Shown: piece after piece, positions 1 to 9,504 of the stretch
How the letters are laid out: the number at the start of each line of letters is the position of its first letter
Position numbering within the stretch: the stretch's first letter is position 1
Source: Plakobranchus ocellatus
Lineage: Eukaryota; Mollusca; Gastropoda; Plakobranchidae
Reading direction: 5' to 3'
Length of the DNA stretch: 21,292 bases
Assembly: GCA_019648995.1 (NCBI GenBank)
Contig: BLXT01004499.1
Span: 24,103 to 45,394, forward strand
The notes under the pieces: generated by a model
Told to the model about the DNA's origin: nothing
What the model saw: the letters and a program-made list of their open reading frames with translations, nothing else
Databases searched by the model: none
Made by a program: the position numbers and the translations under genes

Positions 1-560
1 ACTTGTAGTAGAATAAGGAATATAGTTCCAGGCTCAGACAGTCAAATGTCCAAATAATGAAAAGTCCCGACACAACCTTGATCTGCTCAAATGCTGATGA
101 CTCACACAGTGTTAATAGTCCTGGTAGTAAGTCCGTACACCCTCCACTTACATACGACGTTTCTGACAGTATTGTCGTTCACCAGACCAGGTGACAAGCC
201 CCTACGCGAGGGACAAAAATAGCTAGAAAATATTTAGACTGCAGACATCAGTTTGGATAGGCACACAGCCTCAGGCAATATGGTTTGACTCCAGTCGCCG
301 CTTCTTTTGCGATTATTCAGTTTGTCCCGTGGTAGGGAGATTGAAATCTATATTGTCTCCGGTCAACGAGTCCGCTACAAGCTCATAGCACTGGACCGTT
401 CTATGACTCCTTAGTAAGAGCGATAAAATAGGACTGCTCTTCTTGCAGCCAAAATCCCGCCGATCTGCAGTCCCGTCCGGTCCGTGTTGTCACGAGGTCT
501 GAACTACCAATCACAACACACACACACCAAACATTCAACTCTACTCAGCTAACATAAAAC
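1..560. other. GC-richer block without a gene; weak solo-LTR candidate
   Basis: This stretch is visibly less AT-rich than the sequence after about 560 and has no convincing open frame or splice-flanked exon. A segment from about 4 to 561 starts TGTAGTAG and ends AAAACA, so it has the TG...CA termini of an LTR of ordinary length. No second LTR, target-site duplication, primer-binding site or polypurine tract can be seen, partly because the window begins at the left edge. A short CA run lies near 519-529. It could equally be host intergenic or intronic sequence. The compositional change is seen directly; the LTR reading is a weak inference. Confidence 0.2.
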
Positions 561-654
561 ATGACTACATTAGTCCTAACATTGACATTGTTGGCCCACG
601 CTGAGATTAATATGAGTGCAATACCAGTATCAAAGTTAAAATTCTAGCCTAGAT

Positions 655-939
655 ATTTATTTATGCCTAGATTTAGGATCTAGATCTTGATAGCTAAAGC
701 TTATTTCAGGCTTTCCATTCCTTTGTTGCTATAGTGACAATTAGGTGATGGAAGCCAAGAACTTTAATTATTGTGGCAATTATTTACCTAGATTCTACAT
801 TTAAATTATTGCAATCAATTACAACAAAAGCTAGATCTTAAATACCAATTCACAATCATACATTTTGGAGCGAAACTTAGAGTACATGTATCTTGATATT
901 ATTGATCTAGGCTTAGATTATTGCCATCACTTAGCAAAG
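655..939. repeat. Diverged AGATCT-containing repeat units, left of MITE
   Basis: This segment contains several AGATCT/GATCTAG cores (near 679, 833 and 904) embedded in similar surroundings. Its portion at 670-810 aligns by eye with 1217-1340 to the right of the MITE: both run from an AGATCTAGA-type core through an AGCTT, a GCTTTC, a TATAGTGA/AATAGTGA and an AATTATT/AATTAT word in the same order. I read it as part of an old, heavily diverged tandem array. No coding potential was seen. Confidence 0.4.
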
Positions 940-1214
940 TTAACCTTTTCAGGATGCCAACCCCCTTTTGGTTATGAACAAAATGCAACCTTTTGGGACG
1001 CAGGTACCTGATTTAGTTACTAGGGTTTTACACTCCTTTAGGACGCTTACCTCCGCTGCAGTTGCCTCAGAGTTTTGCATTCTTATATGATGATTTTATA
1101 CAAATTTTCTAAAAAACGCAAAAGATAAAGCAACCACAGGGAATAATAGAGTGTCCACCCATTGTGTCTATGGGGAATTTTAATAATATGGACGGTGTGT
1201 ACTGAAAAGGTTAA
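940..1214. mobile_element. TTAA-flanked MITE, piggyBac-type (family 1)
   Basis: A 275-bp segment is bounded by TTAA on both sides (940-943 and 1211-1214). Its outermost bases are inverted repeats: the left end reads CCTTTTCAG (944-952) and the right end, read on the other strand, is also CCTTTTCAG. TTAA target duplication is the signature of piggyBac-superfamily transposition, and the ends fit the common pattern TTAACYYTTTCA. The interior has no open frame, so the element is non-autonomous. It shares its terminal pattern with the element at 2151-2313 and sits inside the AGATCT repeat array, so it inserted after that array formed. The superfamily is inferred from the target site and ends. Confidence 0.65.
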
Positions 1215-1672
1215 TATTTTAGATCTAGACCTGGATAGTGAAATTGTAGTTCAAGCTTTCAATTTGTTTATGGCAATAGTGAAATTTAGGCAGTGATATT
1301 TCTGGTAAAGATCTACATTTTAATTATCCAAGTAAGTGACGGCAAAATCTAGATCTTGAAATAAGATCTTGATTACAAGCTTTTTCAGCCTCTACTTCTT
1401 CCTTGCCTAGGTGTTCTGTCTTCTTTTTGGATGACCTGTTCTCCTTTTTCTGATACCAAGCAATCTTATTGATTTTTCTTCATACATTTGTGCCTCTTTT
1501 CTTTTCCAAAGTATTTCATCTCATATAAATTATCATAGTGAATTGCCGCAAAATTTAGATCTTTCAATGATATCTTGATTCATCACCTCTGCTTCTTCCA
1601 TTCCAAGTTGTTCTGTCTTTTTGGATGACTTGTTCTCTTTTTTCCAAATACCATGCCTTCATACATTTTTCT
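1215..1672. repeat. Imperfect tandem duplication with AGATCT cores
   Basis: Two diverged direct copies, about 205 bp apart, are readable: 1322-1494 and 1528-1672. Both pass through AATTAT, then GTGA with GCAAAAT, then TAGATCTT, then a TCTTGATT, then CTTCTTCC, GTTCTGTCTT, TTTTTGGATGAC, TTGTTCTC or CTGTTCTC, and finally CTTCATACATTT. The part at 1217-1340 is a further, weaker copy that matches 670-810 on the other side of the MITE. No gene is encoded. The similarity is seen by eye; a self-alignment would give exact boundaries. Confidence 0.55.
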
Positions 1673-1920
1673 GTAATGTTTTTCTCTGAAAAACTCCATT
1701 TATTCTCACAGTGCCAATTATAAGAACAGACTTTTGTCCACAGTTTTACTCATTAATATCGTTCATAGTGAGTCCACTTCTCAATTGAAATCCATCATGA
1801 GCAGTTTTTTAACACGTAAAAGACTGTTTCCAATTCGCCTAATTACACAAATTAGAGTGCCTTAGAAATGTTATTTATCCCCTTGTACGTTATTAATGTG
1901 GTTTTATTCTTTTCATGCAG

Positions 1921-2020
1921 CATCTGGACTATAGATTTGGCATACATCTTAAGCAGACACAATGTACCTTTGGAATTCTACACCATTACTCTGGGGGTCA
2001 ACTCGGAGCATTTCAAAAAG
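1921..2020 (+). CDS. GUCD1: GUCD1 homologue, internal exon (IWTIDLAY exon)
   Basis: This 100-bp exon follows a pyrimidine-rich acceptor (TTTTCATGCAG, ending at 1920) and precedes a GTGATT donor at 2021. The first base completes a serine codon from the previous exon, then the frame reads IWTIDLAYILSRHNV, FYTITLGVN and ends EHFKK, with no stop. The IWTIDLAY block followed by the T.TLGV strand is characteristic of the PF09778 family, which includes animal GUCD1 and plant GC1. Despite the family name, a guanylyl cyclase role is not well established for the animal protein; the family is thought to have a C39-peptidase-like fold. The exon ends in phase 0 and joins 3388-3479 without a frame problem. 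The upstream exon carrying the expected WDCG segment was not found in 1-1920, so it must lie outside the window. Confidence 0.92.
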
Positions 2021-2150
2021 GTGATTTAAGTGGGGTTCTTTAAGCATGTGTGAATTAAACAAGTTTTTATTTTTTAAACATTATGATTTCTTTATTTTCT
2101 GCAGGTTTTCCTGATATATTCATTGGCATAAATGTCTGTTTTGCAATTTC

Positions 2151-2313
2151 TTAACTCTTTCAAGACGGGTTTTTTTTTTTTTTTTGGATGCAGACGGAAT
2201 TCATGCTTAGGAGACAAGAATAGAGAGACCTGTCAGCGCCGATATATCTGCATACGTGCGGATGGGGGTGAAAATTAGCACCAATATATCGGCATATGTC
2301 TGGAAAGAGTTAA
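2151..2313. mobile_element. TTAA-flanked 163-bp MITE, piggyBac-type (family 1)
   Basis: TTAA at 2151-2154 and 2310-2313 bracket inverted ends: left CTCTTTCAAGAC (2155-2166) and right, on the opposite strand, CTCTTTCCAGAC, with one mismatch in 12. The interior has a T-run near 2170-2186 and an inner inverted pair, GCCGATATAT (2238-2247) with ATATATCGGC (2284-2293). It has no coding capacity and is a miniature element. Its ends share the pattern TTAACYYTTTC with the element at 940-1214. It lies in the intron between the first two visible GUCD1 exons. Confidence 0.7.
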
Positions 2314-2699
2314 ATATAAATAAAGTGGCTGTGACTTGAAGCTCCTTATTTATATCTTTTTCTCAACTCTATCTTGACATGATGAATTGTTTGTTCTTTT
2401 TAATTGTGCAGTGTATGCGATGATGATGAATTTGAGCTCTTTCAGTTTGAGTGATCCTTTCTAGTCTCTTTTATGTCTTGGCATAAAAGATTGAGCTTTT
2501 GCTCTTTTAAATTGACTATTATTTTTTCCTTAGTTTTGATATTACTTTGAATAAATCTGCACATGCACTGATATATAAAGCAAATTAAAAAAGTGCATTA
2601 GTAAAAATACATCCTCATAGACAGAAAATTGATAAAAATATTATCACACAAATAACTCTATTGGCAGCGAAGCCAAAGGTTCTGCCATGGATCAGACAT

Positions 2700-3235
2700 T
2701 AAATATTACAAGAGAATGTGTTTTTATCTCTTTATTTAATTTATTAGTAGGATTTGTAGAAAAAATATAAAAAGTATGATTAATATAAAAAATTTATATT
2801 ACTTAGATGAATGACAGTTTTAGTAGTGGAAAATGAAGAGAATCTACTTAGACTGGTCATGGCCATGAAAAAAGGAAAGTGAAAAATACGGTCTCAAGAT
2901 GAATGTAAAGAAAACAAAAGTGATGGTCCTTACTTAAGCCCTTACAAGTTTAACACATACAAAGTCAAGTGAAGACATTTTCAAATGTGGGCATCTAGAA
3001 TAATAGAAAAAAATATGAAAAGACAAAACTTCCAACAAAGATGTCTTACAGCTTCGTAACCTAAAAGAAACAGCAGTCAAAAAGGAAAATAAGAATTATA
3101 CTAGAGAAAAATGTCAGTGGATTGAGGGGCAGACATGGCTGGCTTAAAACTTAAAAGAAAAACAAAGGATGGTGAACAAGGCCACAAAAAGCAGCAAGGG
3201 AGAGATAAGGTGACATCAAAACAGATGATCATAAT
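2700..3235 (+). pseudogene. Decayed non-LTR retrotransposon RT fragment (RTE-like)
   Basis: Translating in shifting + frames recovers the RT palm and the region after it. A block at 2705-2767 resembles the conserved region before motif C (RECVFISLFNLL). Next comes a damaged motif C at about 2801-2813, where the usual YADD reads YLDE followed by a frameshift. TVLVVENEENLLRLVMAMKK follows (2814-2873), then, in a new frame, EKYGLKMNVKKTKVMVLT (2881-2934). Weaker traces follow, including a QVKTF word near 2964 and an NFQQR word near 3029. The GLKMNVKKTK segment is typical of RTE-type and related LINE RTs. Stops, frameshifts and loss of the catalytic motif show it is dead. It lies in sense orientation in a GUCD1 intron and differs in sequence from the LINE at 18461-20235. 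Confidence 0.7.
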
Positions 3236-3387
3236 AGTAAGTGAGAAAGTTGCCAGCATATACATATTAAATAAATTACATTTAGTAATCTAACATTTTT
3301 ATCTGCTTTCAACTAGCTCCATCATAGTAAGTAAATAATATTCCTTCACTACTATTTGATAATGTTCTCACATGTTATTTTTTTCAG

Positions 3388-3479
3388 CCTTTTTATCAAA
3401 GCCACTTCAACCATGATGAAAGCAGGGTTAATTTATTGTTTCAAAAAGCAGAACAGCGAGGTATTCATGCCCAGAAAAG
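3388..3479 (+). CDS. GUCD1: GUCD1 homologue, internal exon (FY...RV..LF exon)
   Basis: A 92-bp exon lies between a strong acceptor (TTATTTTTTTCAG, ending at 3387) and a near-consensus donor (AG/GTAAGA at 3480). Read in phase 0 it gives PFYQSHFNHDESRVNLL, then FQKAEQRGIHAQK. This matches the family block with an FY near its start, then RV and LF.KA, as remembered for human GUCD1 and plant GC1. It ends with two bases (AG) of a codon that the next exon at 9715 completes as arginine. The short open frame that starts upstream at 3356 in another register is a shadow of this exon. The following intron is about 6.2 kb and contains most of the transposon debris in the window. Confidence 0.92.
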
Positions 3480-4021
3480 GTAAGAAAGAGAAAAGAAATC
3501 TGGTGAAAAAGGAAGTGGTGCATGATGTACAGAATTTAATCACTCAAATTAGGTATCACAAACAAAAATTTTAAAATGATTTTACAGATTTTTAATCATG
3601 TTTGTTGCAAAGATATTAAAAAACTATGAAGATGAAAAAAAAACCAGAAAGTAAATCCATCAATAAATAAAAAAGTTACATGATTTTGAAATTTTATAAA
3701 ATGCGCGACACAAGAGCAAAATTGGTTCATTGGATTCTAAAGCACTTTTATAAGGTAATAATTTTAAGAATAATTACCTTAGGAATTAAATAGCAACTTA
3801 TTCAAACACACCTCTTTACTGATAAACAACTTTTTAAAATTTAGAGCTGTCAAATCATTCTTTTAAAAGTAATAAAACGATAAAAATGGGAAAAATGTTC
3901 AATTTGCGCAAAATTATTGTGAAAGAATGACAAATATGCATTTTTAGAATCCTGTGCAAAAAAAAAAAATAATGAGCCTAAACAAGTGATTGAACTTGAT
4001 CACACAGCCAGTATTGCAAGC
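3480..4021. other. Intron sequence, no feature recognised
   Basis: This is the start of the 6.2-kb GUCD1 intron. It is strongly AT-rich, with a poly-A run near 3958-3969, and has no exon-like segment, inverted ends or coding remnant that I could support. Confidence 0.5.
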
Positions 4022-5080
4022 TTAACTCACCAGGCCCTGGTCTCAAACGGCATTGACATGCTATTTGTAGCGCGCGGGCCCTGATGTCGAGTATGCTCGG
4101 CGTGGCTTTGCGAATTTTTTAAAGTACGTTAACGTCTTAGAAACTTCCGGTTTTTTCAGTTGTTTTCATGAGTTTCCGAGCTTTATGGTGATACCCGATT
4201 TGCCACGTTTCTCCTATTTTTAGTATTCAAAATAAAGGATTGAAGACAGATACCTCCGAACGGCTCAATCTGTCATTCTGAACTCGTCCCCACCCAAAAT
4301 AATAGCGGAATCACAGCGCAATGTATTGATACTTTTGAGTTTGATGAAGAGAGTGATGTTGAGCCATAATTATGAGAATCAGATGATGAAAATAAAATTA
4401 TTTCCATTCCCAATGGTTTCAAGAATATTAGTTTTGTTCAACATAAAATCTTGTCCCCATACCTAAGTGCCCATCCAATCTCGAACTCTAGATCTAGTTC
4501 TAGATTTAGAATCTAGACTAGATCTAGAGTTTCTAGGAGGTGTCCGAGGTTGAAATTTCTTTCTAGAATGTACATTTGAATTTCGAGTGAAAACTCTAGG
4601 TCTAGTTACGATAACAAAGCAATAAATCGTCATCGGTTTCTGTAATTCTAGATCTACTCTGCTCACACCCCAACGACCCATGAAGGTGAACGGTCAAATT
4701 AAAGACTTCATGATTCAGAGTGAGATAGTTTCAACAAAATGATTTTTAATTTTCGGTGACAAAATTTATTTCCAAATGTAAAATTATTTTCTCAGATTAT
4801 TGATTTTCTAGATCTGCTATTTATGGGTGTCTGCTGTCTGAGAACACTTTCCAAAAATGGGAAATGCATGGTATTTTTTAAAAATCGTAAAAAATCAACC
4901 ACAACACTAAAAGAAATAAAATCAACACATTTGTAAAGCTCTGAAACACGAAAATATGTACAGTAAAAATTAAGTTTCTGCTACAATTTAGTAAAGCACT
5001 AGAATTTTTTAAAAACTGTCTGAAATGGCCAGTTTTGAAGCACCGGTGAGCCTTGAAGTGACCAGGGCCCGGTGAGTTAA
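4022..5080. mobile_element. TTAA-flanked 1.06-kb element with 17-bp TIRs (family 2)
   Basis: TTAA at 4022-4025 and 5077-5080 flank near-perfect inverted ends: left CTCACCAGGCCCTGGTC (4026-4042) and right GACCAGGGCCCGGTGAG (5060-5076), with one mismatch in 17. TTAA duplication plus terminal inverted repeats indicates a piggyBac-superfamily element. About 300 bp inside the left end a + frame reads an acidic stretch (FEFDEESDVEP, stops, ESDDEN) and then a Ser/Arg-rich run encoded by TCTAGATCTAG words (about 4327-4545). This resembles the disordered acidic N-terminus of piggyBac transposases, but no DDD catalytic core follows. The element is best read as an internally deleted, non-autonomous copy. 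The target site and ends are seen directly; the transposase origin is inferred. Confidence 0.7.
4327..4545 (+). pseudogene. Acidic/Ser-Arg N-terminal transposase-like remnant
   Basis: Inside the TTAA element, the + frame containing 4333 encodes FEFDEESDVEP, two stop codons, ESDDEN, and then after a gap a Ser/Arg stretch (NSRSSSRFR). An acidic segment followed by Ser/Arg before the catalytic domain is common at the start of piggyBac transposases. The remnant at 7438-7756 on the minus strand shows the same order (acidic, then PSSRSK). No catalytic aspartates or zinc-binding cysteines are present, so this would be a broken piece. Composition alone could mislead, hence the low confidence. Confidence 0.3.
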
Positions 5081-6263
5081 CAGTCAATTTTTTTCAAAGC
5101 ACTAAGATGCCAATAAAAATATTCTTTGTGTACAAAAAATGCATGATCGACATAATTTGCACATTGGAAGAAAAATTAAGATTTACGAGTACATTTTGAA
5201 GGTTTTTTAGCATAAAATAGTGAGTTTGAATGCTGTATATACGAAATTTACACCATTTCTGTAATTTTTTGGTGCATAATCTGAATTTCAAGTCGTTTTT
5301 AAGCTACAATAATTATTTTGCCTTCTAAAGCAGCTTGAAACATCCAAAGAGCAAATGATTTACACGAAAATTTTCACAAATTGGTTATGTCACATACTCA
5401 GTGTGTACATTAAGTTTTATGAATTCAATAATCAAAATTTTGTCAACAACTACTGGCTAAAAATCATCAAATTATCATAACATATGCACACAACAAAGTA
5501 TTATCACTTTTGATAAGAAGCCTTTTCTAAAATATTAAGTTTGGTAAAATACTTTTGAAGGTGTTTTCCTTTCTTTTTCTGCCCTCAAACACCATTATAA
5601 GAATTTTTTCTTTAGCCTTTAGAGACTATTATTTACTTTAACAACAGACACCTAAGAACAGAACATACATAGCAAATCTAAATACTTCTTTTGCCTTCAT
5701 TCCGACTGGACACTTGCCCACCACTTCATCTGTCTACCATATTCCCAACCTGATTCTTTATTTTTGTAAGTGACGATTCCGATACTTTTTTTCATTAGAG
5801 TTGGATTAAGAATTGAAGGCAGCGTGTGTATTCATAATTATGGCAACACAAACCTAGATCTAATTGGTAATTTACAAGAATATGGTTTTTCATGTTTATT
5901 CCAGCAAACAGAGCAAAGTTTGTTCTTTCCACAATATTTTCTAAAATAGTATTTTGGGTATTCGGTGTCTCAAATGTGGTACATTTCGATACTTCTCAAC
6001 TCATGGACAAAACGGGCATCCAAAATTAAAAATATTAATTTAAAATAAAATTCTAATTTGTTGAATGGATATAAAACAATCAAATACTGACTCAATTCAT
6101 CAAGAATTGGTGTGGGTGGCCTCTGAGCGGATTTTCCTCTGACTCAGACATTATTAAGAGTTGAGTATTCGTTTGGCCCACTCCAGCATTTAGATCTAGA
6201 TCTAAAGGTCGGGCTTTTCACAGGTGTAGTGAAATTAGTGAAATTGACAGATGGGCTTCTCAT
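5081..6263. other. AT-rich intron sequence, no feature recognised
   Basis: Continuation of the GUCD1 intron. The open frames here are short, low-complexity and have no splice-site support. AGATCT-type words occur at about 5854 and 6191. Nothing else can be supported. Confidence 0.5.
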
Positions 6264-6640
6264 TTAACTTAAAAGCCAGTGGTCAGGATAATAGATAGCG
6301 TTTTGAAAACTGCATACTTAAAAAGGAAATAAAATGCTCTTTCAAATGATACCCTGCGAAGTTTATTTTTTCTCGATTTTCGGGTGTTGCGGTCAAGATT
6401 TTTCATTCTTCTCGCTCTCTATAAACTTAAAAATCAATGAACTCTGCTTCGTCTAGGCTCAAAATAAAGCACAAAATCTCCTCTTTCTGAAGAGCTAAGT
6501 TAGTACTTTGTGCGACTTTTCCTGTTCAAAAGAACTAAGTTTAAAGAGAGCTCCTTAGAAACGTGGATCTAATTTTCACAGCACGCCGCGATGCTAGGGG
6601 CTGTTACTACACCAATTTCCTACTAAAATTTTAACCTCTA
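6264..6640 (+). mobile_element. Possible left end of a degraded family-2 TTAA element
   Basis: TTAA at 6264-6267 is followed by CTTAAAAGCCAGTGGTC. Counting the TTAA, this agrees with the left end of the element at 4022 at 15 of 21 positions by eye. About 70 bp further in, GCTCTTTCAAATGATACC with GTTTATTT (6336-6368) resembles words at 12262-12292 and 4178-4208, at comparable places in two better-preserved TTAA elements. A possible right terminus is ACCAGGG followed by GTAGCCAGTAGTTA at 7935-7955. The two ends are not a clean inverted pair, so the extent and unity of the element are uncertain. Confidence 0.3.
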
Positions 6641-7437
6641 CTTGTAAAATTTTTTTTTAGCTGTACATGAGACAAGAAAAAAAGGAATAACAAACACACT
6701 GATATAAGTTTTATTTAGTTTAAACATTTTTATTGATACAAAATTAAAGGTCAAAGAAGTAAGAAATATCATTGTGAGCGGCGACCGTCGGGTTTTCGAT
6801 CGCTCAAAGGCGAGCATTTGTGATACCTACTTAATGGTCTCTTTTGATTAACTAGGTGACACAAGAAGTTGGGTTAGAACATTAATGTATCTTCTAAAGG
6901 TTATAAAAGGAACCTCTTATCCGTCTACTTATCCTTTGCCTCATGTACATTGTTGCCATCATGAGGTTAAGTGAACAAAATTAGGCTGAAGCAGCCTTTT
7001 CCCCTGTAAAACCTATACTGAGGATTGTGATATAATACCTAAGTAAAAAAAAAAAAAATAGAAAGTGTGCATCTCTGAAAAAAATTGCAAATAAGTTTAA
7101 CCTATTAGACCTATTGTGCACACACTACACCAACCCTAAATTCCAAAGCAAAGGAAAATAAATCTAACTCACTTTTTTTTCATTGATTGCTGACTTATAA
7201 AAAATCATAGAAAACAATCCAAAGACAACAGAAATGTGGAAAAAAAAGTTAAAAAAAAAACCAACAACTGATTGGTACCAAAGAAACATTTTTATTTATG
7301 AAGGTTTTCAAGAAAAAAATATAAAAGAAAAAAATTGATGAATCAAGGTTTAGCTCACTTCGATGCAGTGTTCTTGAAACATAAAGTGTCCAAAAGTTCA
7401 AAAATTTAAGTTTTAATAATTTGAAAAGTAGTATCCT
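6641..7437. other. Intron sequence, no feature recognised
   Basis: AT-rich, with poly-A runs near 7047 and 7251. There is no exon, RNA gene or clear repeat terminus. If the degraded element suggested to begin at 6264 really extends to about 7955, this would be its eroded interior. Confidence 0.4.
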
Positions 7438-7756
7438 CTACACAAGTGGATACCCCACAGGTCGTACAACCTGTACAGTAAGATCACACTTTAGGCCAGT
7501 GTACTCTACAAACTCCTCAACTTCCACGGGTGTGAGGGTCGAACTCCAGCTACCTCTTGTTTCATTTCCTTCTTTAGATCTAGAACTAGGTCCAGCTTCA
7601 GACGGAGATTCATCACTATCAGACTCAAAGTCCATGATCTCGTAGATCTAAATCCTTGTCACTTGTATCTGATTTTTCACTACATTTATCATCTGAGTCG
7701 TACGAATGTTTACAACCTTGCTCAGTCATTAGTGATTCTATAATTTGGAAAGCCAT
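7438..7756 (-). pseudogene. Broken piggyBac-like transposase N-terminus
   Basis: On the minus strand a frame begins with ATG at 7756 (MAFQIIESLMTEQ, then a Ser/Asp-rich stretch) and stops at 7625. An overlapping frame shifted by one base runs from 7635 to 7438: MDFESDSDESPSEAGPSSRS, then WSSTLTPVEVEEFVEYTGLK, ending soon after. A W.S.L..V.V.EF....G segment after an acidic Ser/Arg linker is the usual entry to the piggyBac (DDE_Tnp_1_7) domain in PGBD-like proteins. The rest of the domain, including the catalytic aspartates, is missing. About 180 bp beyond the start codon, 7935-7955 resembles the right termini of the TTAA elements at 4022 and 12112, as expected for a nearby 5' end. The family call is from motif memory; the frameshift is seen directly. 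Confidence 0.45.
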
Positions 7757-7934
7757 GTTTATCATGAATGAAAGTGAAACTTAAAAAAAAACCCACTAAT
7801 AAGTTACTTCCAGTCCGATCTTCAGCCTTTTTTTTTCTTATTATAGCTCTTCAACTTTTAGAAACATAAAGATGCGCTATAGCTGATTCCTAGTAGTATA
7901 AAAGGTTGTAGTGTATAGCAATTGCATTGGCCCA

Positions 7935-7957
7935 CACCAGGGTAGCCAGTAGTTATT
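7935..7957 (-). repeat. Degenerate family-2 TTAA-element terminus
   Basis: ACCAGGG followed by GTAGCCAGTAGTTA combines features of two well-defined right ends: ACCAGGG of 5061-5067 and GTAGTCAGTGAGTTAA of 12734-12749. One or two substitutions and a small indel separate them. It lies where the 5' terminus of the minus-strand piggyBac-like remnant would be expected. No intact TTAA remains. Confidence 0.35.
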
Positions 7958-8175
7958 TTTTCCAGTCGCTATCGGTCGCAGTAGAGCAATTATTGTGAAA
8001 AACATTTGATTTTCCTCTTTTATGCATCAGCAGTAAAATACATGCCCAAAAAGGGGGGAAAAAGTGTGTCAGGCTGTTACAAGGCATCCATAGATCTGAT
8101 GTCATTCAGGAGTTAAAAGTGGCTTTAAGTATTCGATATCTTCTACGCTTTACCTTTGCTCATAACACGTTCTCA

Positions 8176-8300
8176 GACATGCCTACTGTTCCGGAAATTC
8201 CGGATTCGTTCCGGAATTCTACCAGAAAATTACCTGCGTTCCGGAAATCCGCATTTTTATCACAAAATCCGGAATTTCGTCGATTTGTGATTGGTCATAC
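8176..8300 (+). repeat. TTCCG-rich interspersed repeat, copy 1
   Basis: The copy begins TCAGACATGCCTACTGTTCC and continues with several TTCCGGAA-like words to about 8280. The same CAGACATGCCTAC start, followed by words containing GCGGAACA, is found in inverted orientation at 9505-9598. A looser relative (CAGACCTGTCAACT, then TTCCG words) starts at 9988. The three copies suggest an interspersed element family. I cannot see terminal duplications. The open frame across it is incidental. Confidence 0.4.
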
Positions 8301-9504
8301 TCTCAGAAATAATCCTAGTCTAGATGTCTAGCGGCGCATCTCTGCATAAATAACTGAAAATATTAAAGGGCTTAGAGAAAAAAAATAACAGCGTTAACAC
8401 TGCAACAAACTTTTCAAACTTGTTAAATGCGTGGCGCTCCTTGCTACACCTTTTTTCATAACACCCAGCATGTATCTTGCAGACTGAGAAAGGGTTGGGG
8501 TGGTTTGGGGCAAATCTATCGATGCAATACATCTATAGACGAACATCATTGTAAGGTCTACCATCAGTCCCATCACTGACTGTTGCCGCGTTGACGGTCG
8601 GTCATTCACACTGTGACGTCACTCACCTAGACTGGGGTTTTTTTCCAACAGACATATCTTTGCGAGGAAAGCAAGTACGAAAATTCTGACGGCAAATTTG
8701 AAATCAGCAACCTCGATTTAATGAAATCATTGCGGCAGAATTTCAATTTTTATAGAAATAAAGATTTTTGGGATAATTTTTCCCGTTTTAAATCTGTCAA
8801 CTGTACTATTGTACGTCAATGGTATGGTGGAACTTAATTATCTAGACTACTATACGCGCAGTCTTATATCTAGAGAGGTCATAAACCCTGCATTGCACTT
8901 AGGCTCGGTGCGAGCCTGTCTGATTGATGCCAGGCTCTTGCCATTGCCAGTCCTATGATAATACTATGAAATATCCATAGATTCAGATTTTAATATAATA
9001 CAATCAGGCCTGTGTATCTTGGATAAGTCTACGTCTCTTCAAAATGACCAAAAAGAAATTGCTCTACACAGAAGCTCCAATCCGCAAAAGTCAACAGCAT
9101 TGTACTGTATTCGAAAAGAATGCATCGAGGCAATACGCATCTTAGGAATAGAAAAGGGAAATGTTTAATGGAATTTTCTATTTCTAGTTAATAAAATTGA
9201 ATTCCAATGGTAACATTGAAATAAGTTACCCAAAGTTAAACAAGTCTTTGCAGGACGAGTAGAATGAAAATTTTAAGGACAAATTTTCTTTTCATAATGT
9301 CGTTAGTCTTGGGCCGATTTGCTCAACATTAGTGTAAACAGATTTGAATGTAAGCACGGAGGCTAAATTTTAAGCAGTTGGCTTAATGTTTGTGCCGATT
9401 TAGACAGGTACTGATATCCTCAACACTCTTCCCTGTCCTAAAAGTACACCTCTGTGATTAATTGACACTTAGTTAAATTGAGTGGGGTTTTTTTTTGTTT
9501 AATC
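8301..9504. other. Intron sequence, no gene recognised
   Basis: Mixed-composition intron. The only local structures of note are a perfect 7-bp-stem hairpin at 8901-8917 (AGGCTCG, GTG, CGAGCCT) and a palindromic TGACGTCA at 8614-8621. Two overlapping minus-strand frames at 8320-8609 show no family features or splice support. Confidence 0.4.

Noticed and set aside
1-1920. Upstream GUCD1 exon with the WDCG segment
   Set aside because: No sequence encoding WDCG with a following donor in the required phase was seen.
4463-4681. 72-codon minus-strand frame
   Set aside because: Its Ser/Arg content comes from the self-complementary TCTAGA words, which read similarly on both strands. It lies inside the TTAA element and has no domain.
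8614-8621. TGACGTCA as a functional cAMP-response element
   Set aside because: A single 8-bp palindrome inside a long intron with no promoter context is not enough evidence.
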